From positions 903,766 through 967,765 of the forward strand of contig MU006218.1 in NCBI GenBank assembly GCA_010093685.1: a stretch of DNA of 64,000 nucleotides, given 5' to 3'. The notes below the pieces were generated by a model, which was not told the origin of the DNA, did no database searches, and saw only the letters and a list, made by a program, of their open reading frames with translations. Source of the DNA: Ophiobolus disseminans. Lineage: Eukaryota > Ascomycota > Dothideomycetes > Pleosporales > Phaeosphaeriaceae. A program made the translations under genes and the position numbers. Of the stretch, positions 53,312 to 64,000 are shown piece after piece; position 1 is the stretch's first letter, and each line of letters opens with the position of its first letter.

Positions 53312-55447
53312 TCATACCCGCTTCTCGGCATCAACGAAGACATCACTGTCGCTTTGCCGTGTTGTCGACAGCCCATATATTGAGCCTTCTTCAAGCGGAG
53401 CAACGCCCACTCTCCGAGCTTCAGCTTCCGTAAATGTGCCGTAAACATCTACTGCATCCACTTGATCCATATCACCGACAGGGCTGATCAAGTTCAGGAG
53501 GTAGAAAACGCCGGCGCTGATGAAGAAGCCTTTTTAGGTCAGTCTCGGGAGAGCTCATAGTTGCACCGTATCTGCACTGACCTATGAGGAACGCCATGTA
53601 GTACAGTTGTACCAGGGCTTTCGGTGGATTCAAATCGCCGCGCACGGTAACGATGAGACCCCCAATAGTAGGTGCCCACCCACACAACCAAGCTACTACT
53701 GCGCGCCAATTGACACCTTTCCAGAAGTTGTATGATGAATCTTGCGTTCGATAGAGATGGCTGAGGCGTACTTTCCGTTTCCTCAAGATATAATAGTCGC
53801 ATGTCATGATGCCGATAATGGGGGCGAGAAACACAGAAACTAGAGGAGGCGTACGAAGTCAGTGTATGTCTTAAATCGGTTTGTACGTGGACGCAACTTA
53901 CAGGACGAAAGTACAGCTATAAACGTCGTCGCACGGTTGATCAGCTGCCACGGTTGCACGATCCAGGCTGCAATGAAGGTTATTATCGCACCTCGCCGGA
54001 TGTCTGCCATCAAGTCAGTATGCGTCCTGCGTCTAGTTTATACACGGATGCTCACTGATGTATCTTGGGAATAGTCCAGCAAGATCTATGCCGCCAGCGA
54101 TCGCATTGCCGCAAATGTTCTGTAAGCTTATTAGTAACAAGCCAATGGTGATCTTCTCTTTCAAGTCGCGTATGGACTACTTGCCTCAAACATTGCAGTA
54201 AAAGCAAACCCCGCGGCAAGAAAGAAAACACCTACGAGGTACAAGGTTAGCGTTGATGTCACACACAGTTTGCAGGTGAGGCCCTTACCTGCGCGAGCTT
54301 TGGACGACCCGTTCCCATTCTCCATCATCCGCATCAGCAGATCCGGCGGGTTCCAATAAACTTCGCCATAGATCTTTTGTCCAGCTGCTGCTGTGACCAG
54401 ACCGATCAGGGACACTAGAACTCCAGTAACTACACAGCTAGAGATCGTGCCGATGACATAGTGTCTGCGCCCCTTCGCATAGCGAGAGAAGTCCGAGCCG
54501 TTCGTGATCCCAGCAGCCAACCCGCCAATTCCCTGATTGATTCCTGCCATTATGAGCCATGAGGTGCTAAACAGTGAAGTAGCAGGCACCTGTTGGCCCG
54601 AACTCCATAAAGGACCAACTCCGCCCGCAACCGACAGTCCCCATATCATCCAACACATCATTCCTGTGCCGCACCAGACGCAGACAACGATAAAGGGTAT
54701 CTTGAAGTTCTCAGGACGCAACCACAAGAACGGTGTGGAAAGAAACCAGAATACTACGAATCCAACGAATTGATCAGTCGTCGCAGGCATGCTGGGTCCG
54801 AAGGTGTTTTTCATGCGCGCATACGATGGGAAGATGGCCGTCAAACACACCGCAACCAGGCGGCCGCCGTTCCAGCCTATTATCGACATTAGCATCGTCC
54901 ATGACCGCGAATAATGCATCGCATCCTACACTGTACGGCCTGCGCGGGTTAGTATCTTCGAAAGTTGTCAATGGTTGGCTGCAGCCTACATTCCAGATGA
55001 AGTTCAGCAGGATCCTTTGCAACAGCGGGATGTAGCTTCCACGCATGCCCCAGCTGTACCTGTTTTGTACTGTGTACCCGATGTGCCAAGTCAATCCAAT
55101 CCAAGCAACAAGAGTTGAGAACAGAGCGATCAGGATTCTGCTGATAACGATGATGAGCATGGCTTGAGGAACCGACAGTCCCATCGCTTACAGGTGTTAG
55201 CGAGTGGTCTTGTTTTCGAGATGCTGTGGCTCGTACTAAGGTAGGTACTCGGCGTCTGCCAGTTTGCAAGATTCAAGCTCGCAATCGCCCAGAAGCCATA
55301 ATAATTGACCCAGTCCCAGGTGCGCCGAGACGGAGGTAGAGGGATAAGATCGCGATTACTCCAAGCGTCCGTTTGTTCATGCTTCGTGTCGTCGCCTTTC
55401 AATTGTATGCGATGGTCCAGTGCAGCCAGTCTGTGTCGTAGGGCCAT
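53312..55447 (-). CDS. NCS1-family nucleobase/allantoin/hydantoin permease
   Basis: Eight exons, 55237..55447, 54990..55186, 54289..54925, 54185..54231, 54056..54119, 53902..54003, 53582..53839 and 53312..53529, give 577 residues. The order matches the fungal Fur-type NCS1 family: WSNRDLIPLPPSRRTWDWVN, YTVQNRYSWGMRGSYIP, GINQGIGGLAAGITNGSDFS, NAIAGGIDLAGLFPRY (cut by an intron after the I), NIRRGAIIT, and PIIGIMTCDYYILRKRKV. About 12 membrane helices are expected. Such permeases bring in uracil, uridine, allantoin, purines or hydantoins with H+ or Na+. The fourth intron (54120..54184) starts GCAAGT, a GC-AG intron. The gene is divergent from the hydantoinase gene, suggesting the substrate of the pair is a cyclic ureide-like compound. 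Confidence 0.9.
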
Positions 55448-56025
55448 AATATCGACTAAGCCTCGTCGAAATCAGGTTTGGTGGTGAGAGAAAGGGATGA
55501 GGAAAGTACCAGCTGCTCCAGTATGTCCCAATGTCGTCTAAGATAGCGAGGCCCATGCTCAGCCGGTTGAGCATGAAAGTGTAATTACCCGAGCCGAATC
55601 CTGGCAAACTCCTGTCAGCCTTGTTGGCGGTGTCGATTATTAACCCTGTGTAGCATGGCTTCTTAGAAGCCTTGAGTTATGATACGTCCGATGGAGAGGT
55701 GCAGGGATGGTAGGACTTGAAGGAGGGGTAGGATGCATCATTATCTTATCTGATGGCCTCGAGGTGCAGCGATCGACTCGCAATGACACAAAAGGAGAAG
55801 CTTCATCTTGTTTTTGACTGAAGTTGTATCGCATGAATGGCTGGAGGCGTGTTGGTTGTGGAGGTGTTCGGAGGCACACGGGCAGGAAGGAATTCGGATC
55901 CGAAGTCGGCTAGTCCTCCCCACTAAACTTGTCTTGCCTGATTTGACCTCGAAGACCAGTAGTCTTCTCTTCTACAGATAACAGTCTCAGACTGTGAATT
56001 AACACGTGTCATAACGCAGCTCATC
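55448..56025. promoter_or_regulatory. Divergent promoter of permease/hydantoinase with GATA-factor motifs
   Basis: 578 bases between divergent starts. HGATAR-type motifs, the sites of fungal nitrogen regulator AreA/Nit2, are seen as AGATAG at 55541..55546, two overlapping reverse copies (TTATCT) at 55741..55746 and 55746..55751, and AGATAA at 55976..55981, about 45 bases before the hydantoinase ATG. The overlapping pair is the kind of paired arrangement that AreA favours. Confidence 0.55.
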
Positions 56026-59000
56026 ATGCCTGCGTTGCGCAATTTGCGGATTGGTGTTGATGTTGGAGGGTAAGCTGGTCACCCGCATGAGACCTCAGGA
56101 TCAGTTATGGACCTCGGGGCTGATACAAAATTAGAACCAACACAGACGGTGTCATTATTGACCCTACAAGATCACAAGAAGCTGATCGAGGAATTCTTGC
56201 TTGGTTAGTCTCACCTTATCTCTGTCCGCTAATGCAATGCGCTGCTCACACCATAGTGCAGGCATAAGGCTCCAACGACTACGAATCCAAGTCATGGGAT
56301 TTCGAACGCCATCACCACAATGTTCAAGTCTGCTGCAGTGGATCCAAACAGTATAGCCAGCGTGACTATAGGGACAACGCACTTTGTCAATGCTGTCGTC
56401 ACTCGCAACTCGTCCCTTTTGTCTCGAGTTGCCGTGCTTCGATTGTCAGGGCCTTTCAGCAAGCATGCACCACCTTGCGTGGACTGGCCCGCTTCGTTAC
56501 GAAAAATCATCCTTGGGCATCATGCATTGATCAAAGGTGGACTTGAGGTCGACGGAAGTCTCATTGCGAACATCCAGGAGCAAGAAATTGTGGATCAATG
56601 CAAAATCATCAAGGAAAAGAACATCCGGAGTATTGTTGTCAATGGTGTCTTCAGTCCAATAGATACGGTGGAGAGACAAGAAGAACGAGCCGCCGAGATC
56701 ATCAAGCGCGAGCTAGGCAATCAAGTTGACGTGGTCATCAGCAAATCGGTTGCAAACCTTGGATTTCTTGAACGCGAGAATGCAGCAATCCTCAATGCGT
56801 CAATCTTATCGTTTGCTAGGAAAACCATCGCTTCTTTCCAGGACCCGATCAAGAAGCTCGGTCTTAACTGTCCTGTATTCATAACTCAGAATGATGGTAC
56901 AATTCTGAGTGGCGAGGCGGCCAGTCAGTTACCGATCAGGACGTTTTCATCTGGCCCAACCAACAGTATGCGCGGTGCAGCTTTCCTTATGGGCAAAGAA
57001 AAGAACACGGAAGCAATAATGGTAATAGACATAGGTGGTACGACGACGGACGTTGGGCTTCTCCTTGCAAACGGATTTCCACGGCAACAGGCAGCGTACT
57101 CTGAGCTTTCGGGAGTAAGAATGAATTTTGCGTATCCGGACGTCAAGAGCATTGGACTGGGTGGTGGAAGCCTAGTCAGAACAGTTGATGACAAGCTGCG
57201 GGTTGGTCCTGAATCGGTCGGATACAAGCTACCGGAAAAGGCTCTGGTGTTCGGTGGTGATGTACCAACAGCAACGGACTACATGGTCGCGTCATCAGCC
57301 AAGCTTGACATTGGCGATCCTGGGAAAGTACGAGGTAAACTCGAGGATAAAGACATCGAAGACTTCAAGAGCGAAACCAGGTACATGCTCGAGCGCATTA
57401 TCGATACCATGAAAACAGCACCCGAAGACTTGCCCGTTTTGCTTGTCGGAGGCGGCGCTGTAATAGCGCCTGACGTCCTCAAAGGAGCGAGTAGGGTGAT
57501 CAAACCGGAATGGTCTGGAGTGGCAAATGCGATCGGTGCTGCGATGGCACGAGTTAGTGCGGTTGTAGACACCGTCAAGTCTACAGAGAAGCAGACTACG
57601 AAGGAGATTTTGGCGGAAATCTCAGAAGAAGCGAAGCAAAAGACTATCGAAGCCGGAGCACGGCCTGAGTCGGTGCAGATCGTCGAAGTGGAAGATCTAC
57701 CCTTGCAATACGTAGCAAACAAAACGCGCTTCATTGTGCGGGCAGCTGGAGACTTCGACTTTTCACGGTCCGACGACTTCGCGGACCTCAACGTTACCAA
57801 GGAGGTCGATGATGCAGCTACAAATAAGGTTGCCGCGGAGGGTGCTGTCACGGCTCCGTCTGAAGATGAAACTGCAACCGAGAGTGATGCACCGCTGGAC
57901 ATCGACATCGCAAAATATGTGCCTAGAGTGGTGAACCGTGAGTGGTGGGTATCGGAAGTCGACCTCGATTGGATAACCATCGGCTGCTACATCTTAGGAA
58001 CAGGAGGCGGAGGCTCTCCATACTCGACGATGCTACGCGTACGTGGCATCCTGCGGTCTGGCGGTACCGTGCGTGTTACCAGTCCAGATGATCTAAAAGA
58101 TGATGATCGCGTAGGATGTGGTGGTGGTGCAGGTTCGCCAACGGTTGGGATCGAAAAACTCTCTGCTGACGAGATGATGGACGCGCAGAATCATCTGTAT
58201 GACCTCTTCAAAGGCGGCGCAGCGACTCACATCATCCCACTGGAGATTGGCGGAAGCAACGGCTTACAAGGTGAACAAGTGTGCGAACTGGGTGTAAGGC
58301 GGATACTGACTGCGTCCCAACCTAGGCTTGGTCCTCGGCTCTTCTCAAAATATGAATATACCTTGTGTGGATGGAGACTGGATGGGGCGCGCGTACCCTA
58401 CAAAATGGCAAACAACACCAGTCGTGTTTGGCGAACGTGAGATCATCTTCGCGCCAGTGGCTGTCGCTGATGGCAACGGAAACACCCTCTACATGGGCTC
58501 AGCGACGAGCGATCTCAAGGTCGAACAAGTGATCAGAGCGGCTTTGAGCCAAATGGGGAGTGCGGTTGGGACAGCAGATGCTCCAGTGACTGGTGAAGAG
58601 ACGAAGCGATGGGCGGTCGAACACACCATATCACTGTCATGGCGTATCGGGCGGGAAGTCGCACGCGCGAGGATGGAGAACAGAATCGACGACGTTGCTG
58701 ATTCTATCATTGATGCCGTGGGTGGAGCAGATACCGGCCGCGTCCTCTTCAAAGGAAAGATCGTAGGTGTCGAGCGGAAGCTTTACATGGGCCACGTATA
58801 TGGAGAGGTCATCATTGAGGGAACTGATGCCACATACTCTGGTAAGGTCAAGATTCCTTTCAAGAACGAGAACATTGCGGCGATACGCATTCCAGAGGGT
58901 GGAGAAAGTAAGACTGGCAAGGAAAAGAACGAGGATGTACTCGCGATAGTGCCAGACCTGGTATCGGTGATTGACGCGCAAAACGGTGAAGCGATCGGCA

Positions 59001-59188
59001 CTCCCGAGTATCGCTATGGTCTGCTAGTGCAGGTGCTGGGCTTCACCGCCAGCGAAAGATGGACGAGCAAAAGAGGTATCGAGCTGGGAGGACCAAAGGC
59101 CTTCGGATTGGATCATCTCGAATACAAGCCTCTTGGTAAATTTGTGAAGCCTATTAGTGTTATCGATGAATACGATGGCAAGGCATGA
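56026..59188 (+). CDS. Hydantoinase/oxoprolinase-type protein fused to a DUF917 domain
   Basis: Four exons, 56026..56069, 56135..56203, 56262..58270 and 58326..59188, give 994 residues. The N-terminal ASKHA-type ATPase has its phosphate loop as VDVGGGTNTDGVIIDP-like sequence across the first intron and a second loop DIGGTTTDVGLL. HyuA features follow (VTIGTTHFVNAVV, GGGAVIAPDV). The last third is DUF917 (GTGGGGSPYSTMLRV, EIGGSNGLQ, VDGDWMGRAYPTKWQ). Relatives open five-membered rings such as hydantoins or 5-oxoproline using ATP. The fused form is common in fungi but its substrate is unproven. It lies opposite the NCS1 permease, sharing a promoter with GATA sites. Its 3' end is only 23 bases from the convergent carrier gene. 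Confidence 0.9.
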
Positions 59189-59211
59189 ACATATGCCTTA
59201 GGTTACGAGTT

Positions 59212-60258
59212 CTAGTATAAGAAGTTGCCGTGTCCACCGTAAAGCGGCATTATGAGCTTCACCGCTGCCTCATAGCTCGTGAACAATATTCCGCCGCTGA
59301 ACACCGTCCGTCCCAGTCTCATTGTAGTACCTTTCCAAAAACCACGCAGTCCGTAGTCTATCAGAATGCTCTTAGTGGATTCTGCAGTGGTCATGCCCAG
59401 TGCGCTTTGTGATCTTGTTTTGATGACGTCGAATGGTTGCGTGGTCAAAGTTGTGACCACTCCCGCGACAGCTAGGTGCAGAGTCAGTAGTTACTTTGTA
59501 GTCACTTGATGTATGAATACTCACAGCCGTTCGCAAAATTAATCGCAGTACTTTGCTTGATGTCCCTTCGCTTCTGGTAGTCTTTCAAAACATTGTACGT
59601 GCCCATTCGGAAGGCTGTAGCCGACGCTTGCTTCAAAGTCGAACCGGCCAACCCACGATACAAGCCTACGATGCCCTGTTCCTTCCAAATGGTACTTGTG
59701 GCATGCCAACCAGACCGAAAGCGCTTTTCATGTCTTGCATCATCGATCATAGCTGTTTTGATACGTTCAGAAGGTGTTACAGCTGTTACGGAGGCTGCTA
59801 CACCAGCTGTCATGCCGGCCAAGAGGTTGCGGACAGGAGACAGTGTTCCGGTTGTCGGATCGGCGAATGCCTCTTTGATCTGATCGAAGAACAAGAACCG
59901 TACGGCATCTTTGCCGATTGAGCCAATAACGAGTGGCCCGCAGCCCTTATATACCGCGCGGATGCCTTCCTTCTGGTAGACTTGCTGCACAACAACAAAG
60001 GGGTTGCGTGGTGTTAGGACGCCTTTCTTCTCTCTCAGTTGTACCCTGGTTTTGGCAAATTCCAATGGATACTGTCCAAGTAATCAGTCACGCGATCTCT
60101 TTCCGCATGCAGTCGTGCATACCGAGATGAATCCCTCTACACCCCCAGCAATACCACCAGCAGCCAAAGAGACAAAAGCTGGTGTGTTCTTATCCTGAAG
60201 TTCTTTAGCATTTTATATTGACCATAATCAATGCGCTTACTTTCCCGCCTGACACCAT
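59212..60258 (-). CDS. Mitochondrial carrier, tricarboxylate (Ctp1) type
   Basis: Four exons, 60241..60258, 60123..60194, 59525..60071 and 59212..59471, give 298 residues. Exon 1 encodes only MVSGGK. The three carrier signatures Px[DE]xx[KR] are intact: YPLEFAKTR, TPSERIKTA and QPFDVIKTR. The sequence around AAGGIAGGVEGFIS and YPLEFAKTRVQL matches the citrate carrier Ctp1 group, which exchanges citrate for malate across the inner membrane. Six membrane helices are expected, three repeats of two. It is convergent with the hydantoinase gene; a functional link is only positional. Exact substrate is not provable from the sequence. Confidence 0.88.
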
Positions 60259-61024
60259 TGAGATCTAGGTAGATGTAGAGATAAGGATGAGTATGCTGAG
60301 CTGATGTTTCGTCGATGATTTTCTCCGACTCGGGAACCTGGATGCGGCTTCCCACCCCAACAACCGAACTTTGCGGAAAGGGCCGCTGATCGATAAATCT
60401 ATTGGAAATAAGATAATGGTGTCCCCTTCTTAGCATTGAGATAACAATTATCCTCCCTTGAACGCAAAGCTTGACTTTGATGAAAAAGGCCTATAGAGGT
60501 GATCGCTGTGCGGTGAGTCGGAAAATTACGGTGTGACGACATCCGTGCCTCGGCAAGTTATCGCGCGACGCGTTTCGTTACTTGCTATTTCATCACCCAG
60601 CTCTGGTCAGCACAAAAGCTTGCCTTCGTGTGCTTACATGCATGATACACGATTCTGAGCCAACAGGCAAGAATGCCTCACAAAAACAACGCGCGCCAGA
60701 GATAATCCTGTCTCAGGATCTGAGGGCATACATAGAATCCTCGAAAAACGTTTTAAGGGCTGCAAAATTGCAACAGCCTCCAGGCTTCATTACTAAACAT
60801 CTATAGAGTCCTGAATCAAGCCTACATATCTCCCTAGATACAATAAGGTGACAGATGCGATCGTCCACCTACGTGTCCTTCTCTACGAGCATTCCCCTGT
60901 ATCGCGCCCTGTTGCTCCTCATCATCTCCACGGAATTAGCAATCCCAAGTTCGTTCAATCAAGTTTTCCAACCCATGGCTTCACATTGCCTCGTAGTGAA
61001 TGCACACCGCCTCTCAACCACACT
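60259..61024. other. Intergenic, nothing recognised
   Basis: About 770 bases between the carrier's start and the HET gene's 3' end. No gene or repeat was supported. Confidence 0.4.
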
Positions 61025-63244
61025 TCAACGCACCAACACCTCCCGCTTCTGCACACGTAGGTGCTTTGCTATCAGAAAGACCTTTTCCCACTTGTCCCGA
61101 TCATCTTTTTCGAGTCCAAAATCCGCGGGAAAATCCGCATAAATCCACGGAAATTTCTCCTCACCAAGCACTTCCATCGACTCCTCCATCCAGCCACCCC
61201 ATGTTTCCTCCGGGATGCGATTGTTCAAATCAACATCCTTGATTTTTAGTACGAAGCCACGCTCGTAGTACCCGTCTTTCTCCTTGAGCACAAGCAGATG
61301 GTACGTCAACCAACTCGTTCGCGTTGCTTGTGAAGCTCCGAGGATGAGCGTGAGGTATCTTCCTGGTTCCATATCTTCGTCCCAAGTCTTCAATGCCAGT
61401 AGCGCGTGTCGCAAGTTGATCGAGCTGGAGTATTTGCGCTCGAAAGATGTAACTGGAAGATACCAGTCGTTCTGGAATAGTGGAGCTTCTAATTCAACAA
61501 AAATTACTGGTCCATTGAAGTACATGCCTGTGCCGATCGTGGGTCGCTGTGCTGCGGGCTGCGAGAAGTAGTCGTCAATTGAGATCTTCCCGCCAGCTTC
61601 CTTCTCGAAGGAAATGTCGAGGTCGAGGTTCCGGATGTTGTAGTCTTCGCACTCAATCACGGCCGTCGAGCTCGCCCACGACCATGTGGGGAAGTCGTGC
61701 TGGCGACCAGTCGCGTCTTGAGCCTCCCAGATCAGGCTCGATGCCAGGCGCTCTGCATATGTTTGGCGGACCTTAGGAGGCTGGGTGACTACTATAGGTT
61801 CGGCTACAGGCATCTGAACTGGCCTCTGGTAGACCGGCATGGCCCATACGTGGTCGAACTCCTCTGATAGCGAAGCAAACTTGTTGAGTAGTGCATTGAG
61901 AGGGTAAAGATTGTCAGGTCGATCTGGCCGCGCCTTTTTCGTGTACATCTTCAAGAAACTCCAGACCGCTTCAGGGAACAGGTGTACAAAGCGAATGTCA
62001 GAGAAGACGATCTTAGAATTCCTGAGAGCGCCTAATTCGGGAGCACCCAAGGCGATGTCCAAGGATTCGATCGCGTAGCTCTCGACGTCATTGGGGCCGG
62101 TACACTGGAAAAGTAGACCATGGTCGGTGAAGAGGAGACGCCTGCGAGATAGTAGGCATTCGTCATAGGCGAAGCCCTCGTTATACCACTTGCTCTTCCA
62201 AGCTGAATCTCTCTCCTTTGAAGGTGTTGCAACGAGCTTGCTCTCGCCGATAATCGCAGCTGGCGTTGGTTGGCGAGCATGCTCGCCCACACCGGGAAGA
62301 CCGATCGATATGTCGTCAGAGCACGCGGCTATGATGGTTATGTGTGCTCCGGAAAAGACCTTGTCAATGTGTCTCCATTGTCCTTGCTTGTATGTGGGTT
62401 CATCTCGAAGGCCGCAATACCGCTCGATCCAGAGATAATCAAACCCTAGCTGAAGAGTCGCAGCGAGTGCGTCTCGGAATAGAGCGGGGAGTGAGTCCCA
62501 GTCTGGGAGGTCTTCCAATGTGGTGGCCTCTGTTGGTCTGAAGTAGCTCAACGCTACATAGTTGCAATTTTTTGGCGCTGCGACGACACCCTTCGTCCGA
62601 CAATCAATGACCCGTAGCCCCTCAATTACTTCACGTACGTCGCTGCACGTCGTGTCATGAATATCCTCGCATGTCTTGACCCACGATTTCGCAGCTTCAA
62701 AATCAACAGATGTCGAGTCCAAGTATCTCGCGCGAGGCAGAGACCTATCTTCACCGGCTTTCCGTGTGGGTAGCACCAGTCCATGCTTGTCCCGCTTCAT
62801 CCACCAGTCTTTGAAGTCAGCCTTGTTGTTGGGACTAACCACAATGGCCGGCGTACGCAGAAAATCCCAGGGAAGGAATTCGTCTTTGACAGTCCAGCCT
62901 TGATCGCGATACATACTCCACCGACCGTACCCAACCCAACAAATGCGCCACGGACCGGATGAATTTTCTGGGAGAAGCGACACGAGTAATTCGCATACGG
63001 CGCAGCTGTCCTCGAAATGCGAGCGGATGTCGAAAGCGCGAAGCCATGAGTTCTTGTCATATTGATGCTCTCCAAGCTGCACAGGACATTCTAGGAGGTG
63101 CAAGTACTCCAGGCCGTACGTTTGACATGTTGAGCAGAGGCCTTCGGTATTGGTATTCGCCGAAATGGATTCTGATATGCTCAGAACTTGGAGTTGAATG
63201 ACATCGGATTCTGTTTCGGCATCTTGATCACGGAAGGTGAGACC
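61025..63244 (-). CDS. HET-domain protein (heterokaryon-incompatibility type), 5' end uncertain
   Basis: The frame is open from about 63244 to the stop at 61025 (about 740 residues) without an ATG near its start, so a short upstream exon is likely. A TAG acceptor lies at 63245. The N-terminus has paired cysteines (GLCSTCQTYGLEYLHLLECP, SCAVCELLVSLLP). The HET domain follows: YVALSYF, an I/L-rich helix, LGFDYLWIERYC, then WRHIDKVFSGAHITIIAACS. The first HET motif deviates from the usual SYxWG. HET proteins cause cell death when incompatible hyphae fuse, but most copies have no tested role. The remaining 350 residues show no domain I know. Confidence 0.78.
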   Translation of the reverse strand, partial: GLTFRDQDAETESDVIQLQVLSISESISANTNTEGLCSTCQTYGLEYLHLLECPVQLGEHQYDKNSWLRAFDIRSHFEDSCAVCELLVSLLPENSSGPWRICWVGYGRWSMYRDQGWTVKDEFLPWDFLRTPAIVVSPNNKADFKDWWMKRDKHGLVLPTRKAGEDRSLPRARYLDSTSVDFEAAKSWVKTCEDIHDTTCSDVREVIEGLRVIDCRTKGVVAAPKNCNYVALSYFRPTEATTLEDLPDWDSLPALFRDALAATLQLGFDYLWIERYCGLRDEPTYKQGQWRHIDKVFSGAHITIIAACSDDISIGLPGVGEHARQPTPAAIIGESKLVATPSKERDSAWKSKWYNEGFAYDECLLSRRRLLFTDHGLLFQCTGPNDVESYAIESLDIALGAPELGALRNSKIVFSDIRFVHLFPEAVWSFLKMYTKKARPDRPDNLYPLNALLNKFASLSEEFDHVWAMPVYQRPVQMPVAEPIVVTQPPKVRQTYAERLASSLIWEAQDATGRQHDFPTWSWASSTAVIECEDYNIRNLDLDISFEKEAGGKISIDDYFSQPAAQRPTIGTGMYFNGPVIFVELEAPLFQNDWYLPVTSFERKYSSSINLRHALLALKTWDEDMEPGRYLTLILGASQATRTSWLTYHLLVLKEKDGYYERGFVLKIKDVDLNNRIPEETWGGWMEESMEVLGEEKFPWIYADFPADFGLEKDDRDKWEKVFLIAKHLRVQKREVLVR

Positions 63245-63544
63245 CTACGGCAATGTGAGCTAGTGGTTATTTGGCGGGGAAAGTGCAGCCCACGGATTTG
63301 AACAGCGCTTTTGTCAAAGCGGAAGATGGGGGTACGTCCATCACTGATCAATACTGAGGATAAAATCGAGTATTTGCAGCAGGGGTTTACAAGATGAAAG
63401 CAGTCGGAAGTCGCACCCTGTTATGTTCAAGGCAAGTTAGCCATGCCGCACCCATGCATGCCCCACTCCAATTAGGCAACACCACGCTATTCCTCTAGAT
63501 CGCATCTCAACCTGACCCCATCAACTTCAGATCGATCCAATCAT
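63245..63544. other. Intergenic between HET gene and the flavoprotein 3' end
   Basis: About 300 bases. It should hold the first exon and promoter of the HET gene. A short ATG-led frame near 63340..63395 on the minus strand is a possible first exon, but no clear donor was found. Confidence 0.35.
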
Positions 63545-64000
63545 CTACTCTTCTCCGACACCAACCAAACTGCCAAACCGATTATCCCTCGCCGCAGCAT
63601 ACGCCTCCATCTCATCCCCACTCTCACTTTCACTTTCTCCCCATGGCCCCTTCCTTCCCAACTTCTTCAACACATCCTCCACATTCCAAGCGATTCTCTC
63701 CGCTCCAATCCTCGCTCCCACCAAATTCGGCGCCCCAGGTCCCAGTCTCAGTCCAGCCAGTCTCCCCGTAACGAACAGCGGCACGTCGTCATTCCACATC
63801 AGATCGTCGTTGAGACACGGTAAACCGCCGATGGTCTCGATAGGATGTGCGTGCTGAATTGATTGGAGGAAGGGGATGGTGTGGATGTTGGATTGGATGC
63901 CTGTTGCGAAGACGATGTAGTCGATTGGCGGGGCCGAAAGGGAACTGTCGGACGCAGTAATTGTCCATGTTTTGGCTTCCGAGTCCCAAGATACGGACTG
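63545..64000 (-). CDS. FAD/NAD(P)-binding oxidoreductase, 3' part only (cut by window edge)
   Basis: The last 151 codons and stop of a gene entering from the right edge on the minus strand. DYIVFATGIQSN is the second dinucleotide-binding motif (ATG box) of flavin monooxygenase-type proteins. DVPLFVTGRLAGLRLGPGAP, followed by NLVGARIGAERIAW, is the FAD-contacting C-terminal part. The protein ends in an acidic tail. It could be an N-hydroxylating (lysine/ornithine-like) or related monooxygenase. Without the N-terminal half, the class and substrate cannot be decided. Confidence 0.7.
   Translation of the reverse strand, partial: QSVSWDSEAKTWTITASDSSLSAPPIDYIVFATGIQSNIHTIPFLQSIQHAHPIETIGGLPCLNDDLMWNDDVPLFVTGRLAGLRLGPGAPNLVGARIGAERIAWNVEDVLKKLGRKGPWGESESESGDEMEAYAAARDNRFGSLVGVGEE

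Overview
This window is nuclear DNA of a filamentous ascomycete, most likely a Dothideomycete. The genes are mostly split by short introns (about 45-80 nt) with GT...AG ends and CTAAC/CTGAC-like branch sites. The gene content is typical of Pezizomycotina: HapC, a DUF3176 membrane protein, a HET-domain protein, NCS1 permeases, a TDT-type transporter, and a local family of small proteins with an F-box/2EXR-like LRLPxEIRNxIY motif. Strands are freely mixed, and there are no operons, CRISPR arrays or recognisable transposons. About 31 protein genes or gene relics were found; intron/exon joins were worked out by eye from reading frame and family motifs.

Layout. 0.4-2.9 kb: a membrane-anchored TAP-like alpha/beta hydrolase. 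2.9-7.7 kb: a tandem minus-strand array of five paralogues of one small F-box-like family, all with the same exon-intron plan and in different states of decay. 8.1-32.8 kb: a housekeeping block with BRR2 (U5 snRNP helicase), PFA4 (DHHC palmitoyltransferase), HAP3/hapC (CCAAT-binding factor), prefoldin subunit 2, CMC2, NTR2, SmG, an APH-type kinase-like gene, TFIIF-beta, a CAT-like acyltransferase, ATP4 and NOC4. Most are arranged as divergent pairs. 33.0-37.7 kb: a MutL-family mismatch-repair gene (MLH2/human PMS1-like) with a frame-shifting deletion in its ATPase core, head to head with an Ada-like methylation-sensor gene. 38.8-51.2 kb: phenolic acid decarboxylase, an orphan gene, an NTF2-like protein, a DUF3176 protein, a second APH-type gene and a TDT/Mae1-type transporter, separated by long gaps. 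53.3-60.3 kb: an NCS1 permease and a hydantoinase/oxoprolinase-DUF917 gene sharing a divergent promoter with GATA-factor motifs, followed by a mitochondrial tricarboxylate-type carrier. 61.0-64.0 kb: a HET-domain protein and the 3' end of a flavoprotein cut by the window edge.

Functional links. BRR2, NTR2 and SmG are all spliceosomal and lie within 15 kb; NTR2 and SmG share a promoter of about 230 bp. The NCS1 permease and hydantoinase look like a nitrogen-scavenging uptake-plus-hydrolysis pair. The most unusual features are the decaying five-gene array, the broken mismatch-repair gene beside the Ada-type sensor, two GC-AG introns, and two stop-free in-frame introns that could yield longer isoforms if retained.
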